From positions 1-64,000 of the forward strand of contig CACWOL010000033.1 in NCBI GenBank assembly GCA_902762495.1: a stretch of 64,000 bases of DNA, in the 5' to 3' direction. This stretch comes from an uncultured bacterium. GTDB taxonomy: Bacteria; Verrucomicrobiota; Lentisphaeria; Victivallales; UBA1829. Below, piece after piece: positions 44,097 through 52,925 of this stretch; position 1 is the stretch's first letter, and every line of letters begins with the position of its first letter. The notes below the pieces were generated by a model. It ran no database searches. It was given only the letters and a program-made list of their open reading frames with translations, and was not told the DNA's origin. The position numbers and the translations under genes were made by a program.

Positions 44097-46601
44097 TTAC
44101 TGGGGCGGGCGCTTGATGCTGGAGCGGGAGGGGGGCTCGGTGCGCGGGTCCTCCGGCCAGTTGTGCTTCGGGTAGCGGCCGCGCATGTCTTTCCGCACGA
44201 GGAAATACGAGCCGTCCCAGAACTCGTCCAGGTTCCGCGTGATCTGCACGGTCCGCATGGCGGGCGAGAGCAGGTCGAACACGAGCGGGACGCGTCCGCC
44301 GGCGATCTTCGGCGAATGCGCGAGGCCGAAGACTTCCTGAAGCTTCACGCGCACCATCGGCGCGGCCGGGTCGGAATAGTCGATGGCGATGTGCGAGCCG
44401 CTCGGGACCTCGAAACGTTCGGGCGCGAGCGAGTTCAGCGTGGACTGGGCTTTCGGCGGGAGCATGGCGGCGAAGATGGAACGGTAATCCAGGTCCGCGA
44501 GCCTGTCGAGGCGGCTGACGCCGTCGAGGTGCGGCGTGAGCCAGTCTTCGAGCGTGTCGAGCAGGTACTGTTCCGAGCAGTCGGGAAAGCCCTCGCAGCC
44601 GTGCACGTGCAGGAACTGGATTCGGCGGAGGAATTTGAGCTGGGCGGGGGAGAGTCCGAGCGAGGCGAACCCGCGTTTGCGGATGGCGGCGATCAGGAGG
44701 GATGCAGTGTCGTCGCCGGGACGCAGATTCGACGGCCTGCGTTCGATTGTCAGCGAACCGACGGCTTTCACATTGAACACGCGCACGCACAGCGCATCGT
44801 CGTCCCAGACCGTTTCTCGGCGCGTGCGGAAGAGGTCCGGCAGGGAGGATTCGAGTGCATTGATGTCGAGCGGGAGCGCGAGGCGGATCGTGGGTTGCCC
44901 GGAGAGTCCGCCGGAATCCGCCACGGCGAGGTATTCCGAATCGCGGAGCGGGTCGTGCGCGCCGAGCCTGGCGGTCATGCCGTTGGAGAGCAGGTATTCG
45001 GGGCGGTCGCAGCCGGAACGCCGCCGCGCGATACGGTCTGGGTATGCCGCCGCAAGGACGGAGGACAAGTCCTCCACTGCAGCAGTGCCGGGCTTCGCTC
45101 CGGCACGATGGGGTAAAACGGCTTCGAGCTGGGAGACGGCCTTACGGATTCGGTCAAGCGTTTGGCGGTCCGCCGGTGCGGTTGAAGCATTGTCGAGCGC
45201 GGCGAGGCGTTCGGCGAGGTCGGCGGTCTGTGGATTGACGAGCGGGTCGCGGTCGGACAGGATCGCGGCGATCTGAAGTGCTTCGCGGCGAAGTCCGTGC
45301 GAGTCGGCGAAGAGGATGGCGTTCGCGAGGCGCGGATGCACGGGCAGGCGGTGCAGGAGCTTGCCGTGCGGCGTGATCTGGCCGGTTTTCGGTGAAATCG
45401 CGCCGAGTTCGGTCAGCAAATTGAACGCATAGTCGAGCTTGACTTCGGGCGGCGGCGTCATCCAGGGCAGGGCGGCGGCCTTTTCGCGAACAACGCCCCA
45501 TTGCGCCAGTTCCAGCGCGAGCTCGGTGAGGTCGGCGTGCTCGATCTCCGGCGGGGCGAAATCCGGCATGGCGTTCTGTTCGTATTCGTGCCAGAGACGG
45601 ATGCAGACGCCCGGCGCGGTGCGTCCGGCGCGCCCGCGGCGCTGTTCGGCGGACGCCTTCGAGATTCTGACCGTGCGGAGCTGGTCCATGCCGGACGCGG
45701 GGGAGAAGAACGGCATGCGGGCGAGGCCGGAGTCGACCACGATGCGGATGCCGGGGATCGTGATGCTGGTCTCTGCGACCGGGGTGGCGAGGATGATGCG
45801 GCGGCGGTCCGAGGGCGCGAACACGCGGTCCTGTTCGGCGGCGGAGAGTGATCCGTAGAGCGGGAGGACTTCGCAGTCGTGGCGCATGGAGGCGAGTTCG
45901 GCGGCGGTGCGGCGGATTTCCGCCTCGCCGGGGAGAAAAATGAGCGCGTCGCCTTCGTGATCGCGCATTGCATCCAGCACGACCGAGGCGGCATGCGGTT
46001 CGACCGGTGCGCCGGGTTTCAGCGGCGCATAGCTCACTTTGACCTCGAAACATCGTCCCGAGGCGTTGACGACCTCGGTATTCTGTCCGAGCAGCCCGGC
46101 GGCGGAATCCGCGTCGAGCGTGGCGGACATGAGCGCGATGCGGAGGTCGTCGCGGAGAATGGAACGGGCATCAAGCGTGAGGGCGAGCGCGAGATCGGCG
46201 TGGATGCTGCGTTCGTGGAATTCGTCGAAGATCACGGCGGAAACGCCCTCCAGCGACGGGTCGCGCTGGAGCATGCGCGTGAGCAGAGCCTCGGTCACGA
46301 CCTCGATGCGCGTGTCCGCCGAAACGAGTGTTTCGAAGCGCGTGCGGTAGCCGACAGTCTTCCCCGGCGGTTCGTTCAATAAGGATGCCATGCGCCGGGC
46401 CGCGGCGCGCGTGGCGATGCGGCGGGGTTCCAGCATGACGATCTTCCCCGTCGGCAGCACGCCCGGTTCGAGCAGGGCCAGCGGCACGACGGTGCTTTTG
46501 CCCGCGCCGGGTTCCGCCGTGATGACCAGCGGACGGCAGGCGTGCGCGGCATCCGCGATCTGCGGCAGGACGGCGTCGACGGGGAGACCGGAGCGGATCA
46601 T
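44097..46601 (-). CDS. hrpB: ATP-dependent helicase HrpB with an in-frame repeat insertion
   Basis: An 834-residue DEAH-box helicase. Walker A is EPGAGKST, the Walker B variant FDEFHER, and motif III SATLD. QRRGRAGRTAPG is motif VI, and HrpB C-terminal domains follow, ending in WPEDPRTEPPSR-like sequence. The start at 46601 overlaps the sirtuin stop as ATGA. An open frame continues upstream but is only the sirtuin antiframe. At 45060-45106 a 47-bp palindromic repeat inserts about 16 residues (RAGAKPGTAAVEDLSS) just before the conserved AYPDRIARR block, without breaking the frame. The cellular role of HrpB is not well established. Confidence 0.9.
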   Translation of the reverse strand: MIRSGLPVDAVLPQIADAAHACRPLVITAEPGAGKSTVVPLALLEPGVLPTGKIVMLEPRRIATRAAARRMASLLNEPPGKTVGYRTRFETLVSADTRIEVVTEALLTRMLQRDPSLEGVSAVIFDEFHERSIHADLALALTLDARSILRDDLRIALMSATLDADSAAGLLGQNTEVVNASGRCFEVKVSYAPLKPGAPVEPHAASVVLDAMRDHEGDALIFLPGEAEIRRTAAELASMRHDCEVLPLYGSLSAAEQDRVFAPSDRRRIILATPVAETSITIPGIRIVVDSGLARMPFFSPASGMDQLRTVRISKASAEQRRGRAGRTAPGVCIRLWHEYEQNAMPDFAPPEIEHADLTELALELAQWGVVREKAAALPWMTPPPEVKLDYAFNLLTELGAISPKTGQITPHGKLLHRLPVHPRLANAILFADSHGLRREALQIAAILSDRDPLVNPQTADLAERLAALDNASTAPADRQTLDRIRKAVSQLEAVLPHRAGAKPGTAAVEDLSSVLAAAYPDRIARRRSGCDRPEYLLSNGMTARLGAHDPLRDSEYLAVADSGGLSGQPTIRLALPLDINALESSLPDLFRTRRETVWDDDALCVRVFNVKAVGSLTIERRPSNLRPGDDTASLLIAAIRKRGFASLGLSPAQLKFLRRIQFLHVHGCEGFPDCSEQYLLDTLEDWLTPHLDGVSRLDRLADLDYRSIFAAMLPPKAQSTLNSLAPERFEVPSGSHIAIDYSDPAAPMVRVKLQEVFGLAHSPKIAGGRVPLVFDLLSPAMRTVQITRNLDEFWDGSYFLVRKDMRGRYPKHNWPEDPRTEPPSRSSIKRPPQ
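45060..45106. repeat. triple-palindrome repeat, copy C, inside hrpB
   Basis: A 47-bp copy identical to copy B in its first two palindromes and to copy A in its third. It is intact and translated from the minus strand as part of HrpB. Unlike copies A and B it is not at a gene end. Confidence 0.9.
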
Positions 46602-47353
46602 TCTGCGAGGCGCTTCTTGATTTCTTCGAGGAGGCGCGGCATGATCTCGCCCGCCTTGCCCCGGATGTAGATGTCGGTGATGTGTCCGGTGAACGCGGAT
46701 TCCTCCGGGTTGACCTCGATCACGATCGCGCCGCGGCGTTTCGCCGTGTGCGGCACCATGCAGGCGGGCATGACCTCGCCGGTGGTCCCGCTCACGAGGC
46801 ACACGCTGCACGATTCGGCGTCCGCGAACGACTGGTCCATGGCGTGCTCCGGGATGCCTTCGCCGAAGAAGACGATGTCCGGCTTCAGCAGGGCGGCGCA
46901 CTTCGGGCAGGACGGCGGATTCCCGGCGAGGAGGTCACGCGTCGGCGGCCCGGCGAACGAGCACCGCGTGCAGCGGAGGCGTCCGAGCGTGCCGTGGAAT
47001 TCGATCACGTTCTTCGAGCCTGCCGCCTGGTGGAGGTTGTCGATGTTCTGCGTGACGAGCGAGAATGCGACGCCCATCTTTTCGAGCTCGGCAAACGCGA
47101 GGTGGGCGGCGTTCGGGGCGCATTTGCCCCAGAGGTCGTAGAAGATGGAGCGGATGCGTTCCCACGATTCCACGGGGTGCCGCATGAAGTGGTCGATCTC
47201 GAAGAAATCCGGGTTCACCTTGTTCCACAGGCCGCCCGCGCCGCGGAACGGCGGGATGCCGCTTTCGACCGAAACACCGGCCCCGGTGAAGATGAGAAGG
47301 TTCTTTTTTTCGGCGATGATGTCCGCCGCGGACTGGATGGGATCGGGATTCAT
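46598..47353 (-). CDS. cobB: NAD-dependent protein deacylase (sirtuin)
   Basis: A 251-residue sirtuin removing acyl groups from lysines with NAD+. It has FTGAGVSVESGIPPFRG (about 22-38), TQNIDNLHQ (about 101-109), the catalytic His in EFHGTLG (about 119), and a zinc site with C-x2-C (RCTRC, then CPKC). VSGTTGEVMPA and EVNPEESAFT close the NAD fold. GGAG is about 12 nt upstream. It is cotranscribed with hrpB (4-nt overlap). The promoter faces that of skp and the two overlap. Confidence 0.9.
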   Translation of the reverse strand: MNPDPIQSAADIIAEKKNLLIFTGAGVSVESGIPPFRGAGGLWNKVNPDFFEIDHFMRHPVESWERIRSIFYDLWGKCAPNAAHLAFAELEKMGVAFSLVTQNIDNLHQAAGSKNVIEFHGTLGRLRCTRCSFAGPPTRDLLAGNPPSCPKCAALLKPDIVFFGEGIPEHAMDQSFADAESCSVCLVSGTTGEVMPACMVPHTAKRRGAIVIEVNPEESAFTGHITDIYIRGKAGEIMPRLLEEIKKRLAE

Positions 47354-47388
47354 AGGGCGAAAACTCCAAAAAATTGAAAAAAAACCGA

Positions 47389-47416
47389 TTTAAAATACGT
47401 GTTGAGTTTGTATATT
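47389..47416 (+). promoter_or_regulatory. promoter of skp
   Basis: TTTAAA (47389-47394), a 16-bp spacer and TATATT (47411-47416) with TG in front of the -10. It is face-to-face with the sirtuin promoter. Confidence 0.5.
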
Positions 47417-47420
47417 TCAA
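47392..47420 (-). promoter_or_regulatory. promoter of the sirtuin/hrpB unit
   Basis: Minus-strand TTGAAA (47415-47420), a 17-bp spacer and TATTTT (47392-47397), about 38 nt before the start at 47353. It overlaps the oppositely directed skp promoter almost base for base. Confidence 0.55.
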
Positions 47421-47471
47421 GACACGCTCTATTTTTAAAGAGAACTTTTTTCCCGAAAGGAGAACGAAACC

Positions 47472-48083
47472 ATGAAACGAATCCTTGCCGCATTGGTGCT
47501 GGCGCTGACCCTGACAACCGCCGGGGCGCATGCCGCCGAGCTGAAGATAGCCGTAATCGACATGCAGAAGACATTCCGGGAATACGAGAAGACCAAGACC
47601 ATCGAAATCAAGCTCAACCAGCAGATGGAGGTCTTCAAGGAGTATTCCACCCAGCTGAACCAGCAGTACCAGAACCTCCGCAAGCAGTACGAATCCGCCC
47701 GCGACGACTCGCAGAACATCGCGCTCTCCGCCGCCGAACGCGAGAACAAGCGCCAGAAAGCGCAGCAGCTGTACGAGTCTCTGAAGCTGAAGGAGCAGGA
47801 GATGAACAGCTACAAGGAAAGCCGCAAGACCCAGATCAGCGACATGTATACCAAACTGCGCGACGAGGTGGTCGAAGAAATCCGCAAGGCCGTCCACAAC
47901 AAGGCCGTGATCGAAGGCTATACCATCGTGTTCGACCAGTCCGGCGGATCCCTGGACGACATCGGGTTCGTGATCTACGCCCAGCCCGGGCTCGACATCA
48001 CCGACGACATCATCCAGGACCTGAACCGCGGCTACCGCAAGAACGCGAACGACCCCGCCGGAGCCGCCGCGTCCGACAAGTGA
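47472..48083 (+). CDS. skp: periplasmic OmpH/Skp-family chaperone
   Basis: A 203-residue protein with a signal peptide (about 1-22, ending AHA). The body is almost wholly helical and charged with heptad spacing (about 45-150), as in the Skp tentacles. The start motif IAVIDMQKTFREYEKTK is typical of OmpH. The end GLDITDDIIQDLNRGYRK resembles Skp tails. Skp holds unfolded outer-membrane proteins in the periplasm. The next gene, lpxD, is the classical neighbour in Gram-negatives, which strongly supports the call. No bamA precedes it here. Confidence 0.9.
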   Translation: MKRILAALVLALTLTTAGAHAAELKIAVIDMQKTFREYEKTKTIEIKLNQQMEVFKEYSTQLNQQYQNLRKQYESARDDSQNIALSAAERENKRQKAQQLYESLKLKEQEMNSYKESRKTQISDMYTKLRDEVVEEIRKAVHNKAVIEGYTIVFDQSGGSLDDIGFVIYAQPGLDITDDIIQDLNRGYRKNANDPAGAAASDK

Positions 48084-48169
48084 ACCGAACGCAATCTGAT
48101 TTGACTTAACGCGCATTCAACGTGAACTGAACTGAAACATCCAACTCACCGAACAGGAGTTTTTCCGAA

Positions 48170-49228
48170 ATGAACAAAGAGTACAAGGCATCCGAACTTG
48201 CAGAACTCGTCCGCGGCACGGTCGTGGGCAATCCCGACACCGTGGTCAACGCGGTCAATTCCCTGAAACTGGCGGAACGCAACGAAGTGTCGTTCCTGAA
48301 CAACGCGAAATATCTGAAGGCGCAGCGCGAGAGCCACGCGGGCATCGTGCTGGTCCCGAACGATTGGAAATACGAGCCGCCCGAGGGGCAGACCAACATC
48401 CACTGCGAAGACCCGGACAAGGCATTCACCAAGCTCTGCACGATCTTCGCGCCGGAACCGCTCGACTACCCCGTCGGCGTCCACCCGACCGCGTTCGTCC
48501 ACCCGACCGCGAAGCTCGCCGAGGGCGTCCATGTGGGCCCGAACGCCGTCATCATGGAGGGCGCGGAGATCGGCAAGAACACGAAGATCTGCGCCTGCGC
48601 CTACATCGGCCAGGAGGTGAAGGTCGGCGAGAACACCACGATCTACCCCGGCGTATGCATCATGCACCGCTGCGTCATCGGCAACCGCGTGATCATCCAC
48701 GGCAACGCCGTGATCGGCGCGGACGGATTCGGCTACAACGCCACGTTCCGCGGGCTCGTGAAGGTGCCGCAGAACGGCATCGTGCGGATCGACGACGACG
48801 TGGAGATCGGCGCGTGCTCGACCATCGACCGCGCCCGCTTCGGCATGACGTGGGTCAAGAAGGGCGTGAAGATCGACAACCAGGTCTTCGTGGCGCACAA
48901 CGTGATCGTGGGCGAATCCTCCGTGCTGATCGGGCAGTCCGGCGTGGCGGGCAGCGCCGAGCTCGGACGCGGCGTGGTGCTTCAGGCGCGCGCGGGCGTG
49001 AACGGCCACATCACCATGGGCGACGGCTCCAAGGTGCTCGGCTGCTCCGCCGCCCAGAAGAGCACGGCCCCCGGCGACACCGTGTTCGGCGTGCCTGGCG
49101 AAAGCCAGGAGGCGTACCTCGAACGCTTCGCCCTGCCGATCCGCGTCCGCAAGCTCATGGGCCGCATCGAAAAGCTTGAGGCGAAGATCGCCGAGCTCGA
49201 AGGCAAGGACGCCGGAGGCGCGAAATGA
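48170..49228 (+). CDS. lpxD: UDP-3-O-acylglucosamine N-acyltransferase
   Basis: A 352-residue trimeric left-handed beta-helix enzyme adding the N-linked acyl chain in lipid A synthesis, using acyl-ACP. The N-terminal uridine-binding domain (about 1-110) carries LKLAERNEVSFLNNAKY. The hexapeptide-repeat helix then runs to about 325, with the catalytic His region at IIHGNAVIGADGFGY (about 181-195). A C-terminal helix with LMGRIEKLEAKIAELE closes the trimer. GGAG precedes the start. It overlaps nadA by 4 nt. Confidence 0.94.
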   Translation: MNKEYKASELAELVRGTVVGNPDTVVNAVNSLKLAERNEVSFLNNAKYLKAQRESHAGIVLVPNDWKYEPPEGQTNIHCEDPDKAFTKLCTIFAPEPLDYPVGVHPTAFVHPTAKLAEGVHVGPNAVIMEGAEIGKNTKICACAYIGQEVKVGENTTIYPGVCIMHRCVIGNRVIIHGNAVIGADGFGYNATFRGLVKVPQNGIVRIDDDVEIGACSTIDRARFGMTWVKKGVKIDNQVFVAHNVIVGESSVLIGQSGVAGSAELGRGVVLQARAGVNGHITMGDGSKVLGCSAAQKSTAPGDTVFGVPGESQEAYLERFALPIRVRKLMGRIEKLEAKIAELEGKDAGGAK

Positions 49229-50139
49229 AACGCGATCCCGCCGAGCTGCAGAAAGAGATACTGAAGCTCAAGGAGCAGACCGGGGCGACCATCCTCGCGC
49301 ACAACTATGTGGACGGTGCGATCCAGGACATCGCGGATTTCTGTGGCGACTCGCTGGAACTCAGCGTGAAGGCGAAAAAATACAAGGCTGATCTCATCGT
49401 CTTCTGCGGCGTCCGCTTCATGGCGGAGACCGCGAAGATTCTCTCGCCCGATTCCCGCGTGATCCTGCCCAATTCCACCGCGGGCTGTCCCATGGCGGAC
49501 ATGGCGCAGGTCGACGAGGTCCGCAAGTACCGCAAGGAGCACCCCGACGAGGTGTTGGTGGCGTATGTGAACAGCACCGCCGCCGTGAAGGCTCAGGTCG
49601 ACTGGTGCTGCACCTCCGGCAACGTGGAACGTGTGCTGAACGCGATCCCGGCGGACGCGAAGATCATGTTCCTGCCGGACCGCAACCTCGGCGCGAACAT
49701 GACCGCCAAGCTCGGCCGCCCGATGTCCCTGTGGAGCGGCTGCTGCCCTGTGCACGACCGCATCACGCTGGAGAGCATCCGCGAGGCGCGCGCGGCGCAT
49801 CCCGGCGCCGAGGTGCTGGTGCACCCCGAATGCCGTCCGATGATCATTGAGGCCGCCGACGCCGCGCTCAGCACGGGCGGCATGCTCCGCCACGTGTCCG
49901 AATCCCTTTTCAAGGAGTTCATCATCGGCACCGAGCTCGGCATCATCCACCGCATGATGCGCGAGAACCCGGACAAGGTGTTCCATCCGCTCCTGCCGCA
50001 GGTCGTCTGCCCGGATATGAAGAAGATCACGCTCGAAAACGTGCTTGCCGCGCTTCAGGGGAAATGCGAGGAGATCGTGCTCGACCCAGAGATCATGGAC
50101 GCCGCGCTCGTCCCCATCGAACGCATGCTCGCGCTGTAA
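49225..50139 (+). CDS. nadA: quinolinate synthase A
   Basis: A 304-residue [4Fe-4S] enzyme condensing iminoaspartate and dihydroxyacetone phosphate to quinolinate for NAD synthesis. Typical features are ILAHNYVDGAIQDIADFCGDS (about 23-43), FCGVRFMAETAKIL, and NSTAGCPMADM. Cluster Cys candidates lie near SGCCPVHDRI, HPEC and VVCPDM. The start overlaps the lpxD stop by 4 nt (ATGA). No nadB or nadC is in the window, and pairing with lpxD is unusual. Confidence 0.93.
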   Translation: MKRDPAELQKEILKLKEQTGATILAHNYVDGAIQDIADFCGDSLELSVKAKKYKADLIVFCGVRFMAETAKILSPDSRVILPNSTAGCPMADMAQVDEVRKYRKEHPDEVLVAYVNSTAAVKAQVDWCCTSGNVERVLNAIPADAKIMFLPDRNLGANMTAKLGRPMSLWSGCCPVHDRITLESIREARAAHPGAEVLVHPECRPMIIEAADAALSTGGMLRHVSESLFKEFIIGTELGIIHRMMRENPDKVFHPLLPQVVCPDMKKITLENVLAALQGKCEEIVLDPEIMDAALVPIERMLAL

Positions 50140-50223
50140 TAAACGTCCGCGCGGAAATCGCGCGAATTGAATCCGAACCGTGAACGTGAGACAGAGGCGG
50201 GAGATTGCCGGAAAGGTTTGACA

Positions 50224-50664
50224 ATGAAAAGCACTGTCCTCAAAAAACGAAAACAATCCGCCTGCCTGTTGTTCTGCTGCCTTGTCGCGGTCATTTTTCT
50301 CACCGGCTGCATGGATGCCATGGATATGCTCCTGTTTACCACAGGGACGGGATTCAAGCCGCTTCCTGATGTGGATTATGTCGGGATGACAAAGCGGGAA
50401 GTCTATGACAAGCTGGTCGAACTGGACGAACCGTACATATCCATTCGCGGAACTCCTCAGGAGGGGGAGGAAGTTTATCTGCATTCCGCCGGATCATACT
50501 TCCATTCATGGGAGGATCTCGTGTCCGATTCTCTGTTTTATGACCGGAAACAATGGCGCGTCAATAACCGGGGCGGAAGCGGCTGGTTCAGCAGAGAATA
50601 TATTCTGACATTCGAAGACGAGAGAGTCATATCCCAGGAAACCCGCCGTCTTCCGTTTAAGTAA
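50224..50664 (+). CDS. small lipoprotein of unknown function
   Basis: A 146-residue predicted lipoprotein. The signal (about 1-30) ends in FLTGC, with the lipidated Cys about 30. The mature part has VDYVGMTKREVYDKL (about 51-65), similar to PASTA- or BamE-like helix starts, then mixed beta-strand sequence. No motif allows a function. The start at 50224 is preferred to an upstream in-frame codon because GGAAAGG lies about 8 nt before it and the signal peptide starts there. It stands alone between nadA and the GH43 gene. Confidence 0.7.
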   Translation: MKSTVLKKRKQSACLLFCCLVAVIFLTGCMDAMDMLLFTTGTGFKPLPDVDYVGMTKREVYDKLVELDEPYISIRGTPQEGEEVYLHSAGSYFHSWEDLVSDSLFYDRKQWRVNNRGGSGWFSREYILTFEDERVISQETRRLPFK

Positions 50665-50710
50665 GGGCTGTGCCGGATATAAATCAACTTCCAAAACAGG
50701 AGTCCCGACT

Positions 50711-52342
50711 ATGAAGTATTGCAGAATCCTTGCCCTTGCCGCCGCAGTCGCGGCTTGTTTCGCTTCCGCTGCTTTCGCGCAGGAAAACGCCGCCGCCGGG
50801 CAGAACCCGGACGCGAAGACGGAACCGAAAACGCATGGCTACCGGAACCCCGTTCTGCCGGGATTCTACCCCGACCCGAGCGTGTGCCGGGTGGGCGACG
50901 ATTACTACATGGTGAACAGCTCGTTCTGCTACTTCCCCGGCGTGCCGGTCCATCACAGCAAGGACATGATCCACTGGGAGCAGATCGGCCACTGCATCAC
51001 GCGTCCCGCGCAGACGCGCCTGCAGAACATCGGCGTGTGGAACGGCATCTACGCGCCGACGATCCGCCACCACGACGGCACGTTCTACATGGTCACGACG
51101 AACGTGTCCGACCGGGGGAATTTCTACGTGACGGCGAAGGACCCGGCGGGCGAATGGTCCGACCCGATCTGGGTGCGCGAGGGCGGCATCGACCCGGACC
51201 TCTTCTTCGACGACGACGAAAAGACGTATCTCCTGACGGCGCAGGGCGCGGGCGAAATCCATCTGGCGGAAATCGACCTGAAGACCGGGCGTCTGCTCTC
51301 CCGCAGCGAGATTATCTGGCGGGGCACCGGCGGACGCTGCGCCGAGGGTCCGCACATGTACAAAAAGGACGGCTGGTACTACCTCATGATCGCCGAGGGC
51401 GGGACCGAATACGGACACTGCGAGACCATCGCGCGCAGCCGCAACCTGCGCGGCCCGTTCGAGGGTGGCCCCGCGAACCCGATCCTGTCCCATGCACTGG
51501 CACGGGGCTACCAGAATCCCATTCAGGGCACCGGGCACGCCGACCTTATCCAGGCGCACGACGGCTCGTGGTGGCTGGTATGCCTCGGATTCCGCGTGCT
51601 CGGCGGGTTCTACCATGTGACCGGCCGCGAAACGTTCCTCGCGCCCGTGAAATGGGACGAAAACGGCTGGCCGGTCGTGAACGGAAACGGCGCGATCTCG
51701 CTCGAGATGAACGTGCCGACGCTGCCGCAGGTACCCGTGGCGAAGAAACTCGTCCGCACGGACTTCGACACGTCGAAACTCGGGCTGGAATGGAATTACA
51801 ACTGCGCCCCGCGAACCGGGAATTATTCCCTGACCGAACGCCCCGGCTGGTTGCGCCTGAAAGCCAGTCCGGTCTCCATCGACAACTCCAATTCGCCCAC
51901 ATGGCTGGGCCGCCGCCAGCAGCAGGTCGACTTCGAGTCCACAGCGAAACTGGACGCCGCCGGCCTGAACGACGGCGACGAGGCGGGACTTACCGTCTAC
52001 ATGTGCACTAGCTCGCATTACGACGTGGCGGTGCGGAAACGCGACGGCAGGCTCTTCCTGGTCCTGCGGTACAAACTGAACCGGCTGGACCACACGGAAA
52101 AGGAGATCGCGCTCGAGTCGCCCGTGGTGTACCTGCGGACGACGGGCAATAAGGACGTGTATTCCTTCGCCTGGTCCGCCGACGGTTCGTCCTTCAGCAA
52201 GCTCGGCGAAATGGATGCGAGTTACCTCAGCAGCGAGACGGCGGGCGGTTTCACCGGCGTTTACCTCGCGCTGTATGCCCAGTCCCGGTCGAATGCTAGC
52301 GGCGGCTATGCCGACTTCGACTGGTTCGAATACAAGGACTGA
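50711..52342 (+). CDS. exported GH43-family beta-xylosidase/arabinofuranosidase
   Basis: A 543-residue inverting glycosidase with a signal peptide (about 1-23, ending AFA). The five-bladed GH43 propeller (about 40-340) shows the catalytic base Asp 55 in FYPDPS, the pKa-modulating Asp in GGIDPDLFF (about 158-166), and the acid Glu 212 in CAEGPHMY. A C-terminal beta-sandwich (about 345-540), as in two-domain GH43 xylosidases, ends in ADFDWFEY. GGAG precedes the start. It may act with the GH39-type enzyme 36 kb away on xylo-oligosaccharides, though no transporter or polysaccharide locus is next to it. Confidence 0.92.
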   Translation: MKYCRILALAAAVAACFASAAFAQENAAAGQNPDAKTEPKTHGYRNPVLPGFYPDPSVCRVGDDYYMVNSSFCYFPGVPVHHSKDMIHWEQIGHCITRPAQTRLQNIGVWNGIYAPTIRHHDGTFYMVTTNVSDRGNFYVTAKDPAGEWSDPIWVREGGIDPDLFFDDDEKTYLLTAQGAGEIHLAEIDLKTGRLLSRSEIIWRGTGGRCAEGPHMYKKDGWYYLMIAEGGTEYGHCETIARSRNLRGPFEGGPANPILSHALARGYQNPIQGTGHADLIQAHDGSWWLVCLGFRVLGGFYHVTGRETFLAPVKWDENGWPVVNGNGAISLEMNVPTLPQVPVAKKLVRTDFDTSKLGLEWNYNCAPRTGNYSLTERPGWLRLKASPVSIDNSNSPTWLGRRQQQVDFESTAKLDAAGLNDGDEAGLTVYMCTSSHYDVAVRKRDGRLFLVLRYKLNRLDHTEKEIALESPVVYLRTTGNKDVYSFAWSADGSSFSKLGEMDASYLSSETAGGFTGVYLALYAQSRSNASGGYADFDWFEYKD

Positions 52343-52373
52343 GGATAAGCCCTGATCGCGGAGGTTCTGTTTT

Positions 52374-52925
52374 ATGAAACCGCATCCGGTCGACCGCCGT
52401 GTGGTCAGGTTATGGCTGCTGAGGGAGATTTGTCTCTTTCTGTCCGGCAGAATATCAAGCGACAAATTCGACCAGGACGTCCTCCTGGGCGGAACCAAAT
52501 CGGAACTGATCGCGAACGATCCCACCTGCTATGATGTCGCTTACTGGTTCTGGTTTTTCTACGACGACTACAAGGATCAGCTGTGGCCGGAACTCTTCGA
52601 CGTCGGCAAAGAGGAAAACCGGGAAACGGTCAGGATCATCGGGGATATCCTCATCCTGCTGACGAGCAAGTTCGAATTCGCCGGAAAGAAAGACGGCTGC
52701 CTGAAGAGTCTCTTCGGAGCGTTTTTCCGCCTGCTGTTCTTCTGGTGCTATTGGTTACGGAAGCGGCCGGCGCCGAGGCCGTCTTATCCATTCCTTTCCG
52801 AATCGGACCGTGACACTGCGAGGGAACAGTTCCTCCTGCATCGGGAGGAATATGTTCCGAGGCTCATCCCGCAATCCCTGTACGACGTCTATATCGCGCC
52901 ATACATAGTGGCCGTTGTCAAGTGA
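52374..52925 (+). CDS. hypothetical protein
   Basis: A 183-residue protein starting 31 nt after the GH43 stop. It has many aromatic residues (for example YWFWFFYDDY, about 57-66) and one hydrophobic segment (about 108-125), with no signal peptide. No family was recognised. The last 8 nt overlap the tail of the convergent serine hydrolase gene. It may be co-transcribed with GH43. Confidence 0.62.
   Translation: MKPHPVDRRVVRLWLLREICLFLSGRISSDKFDQDVLLGGTKSELIANDPTCYDVAYWFWFFYDDYKDQLWPELFDVGKEENRETVRIIGDILILLTSKFEFAGKKDGCLKSLFGAFFRLLFFWCYWLRKRPAPRPSYPFLSESDRDTAREQFLLHREEYVPRLIPQSLYDVYIAPYIVAVVK

Noticed and set aside
46602-46901. Extending hrpB about 100 codons upstream
   Set aside because: The extra residues are an Arg/His-rich antiframe of the sirtuin gene, and ATGA overlap at 46598-46601 gives a natural start.
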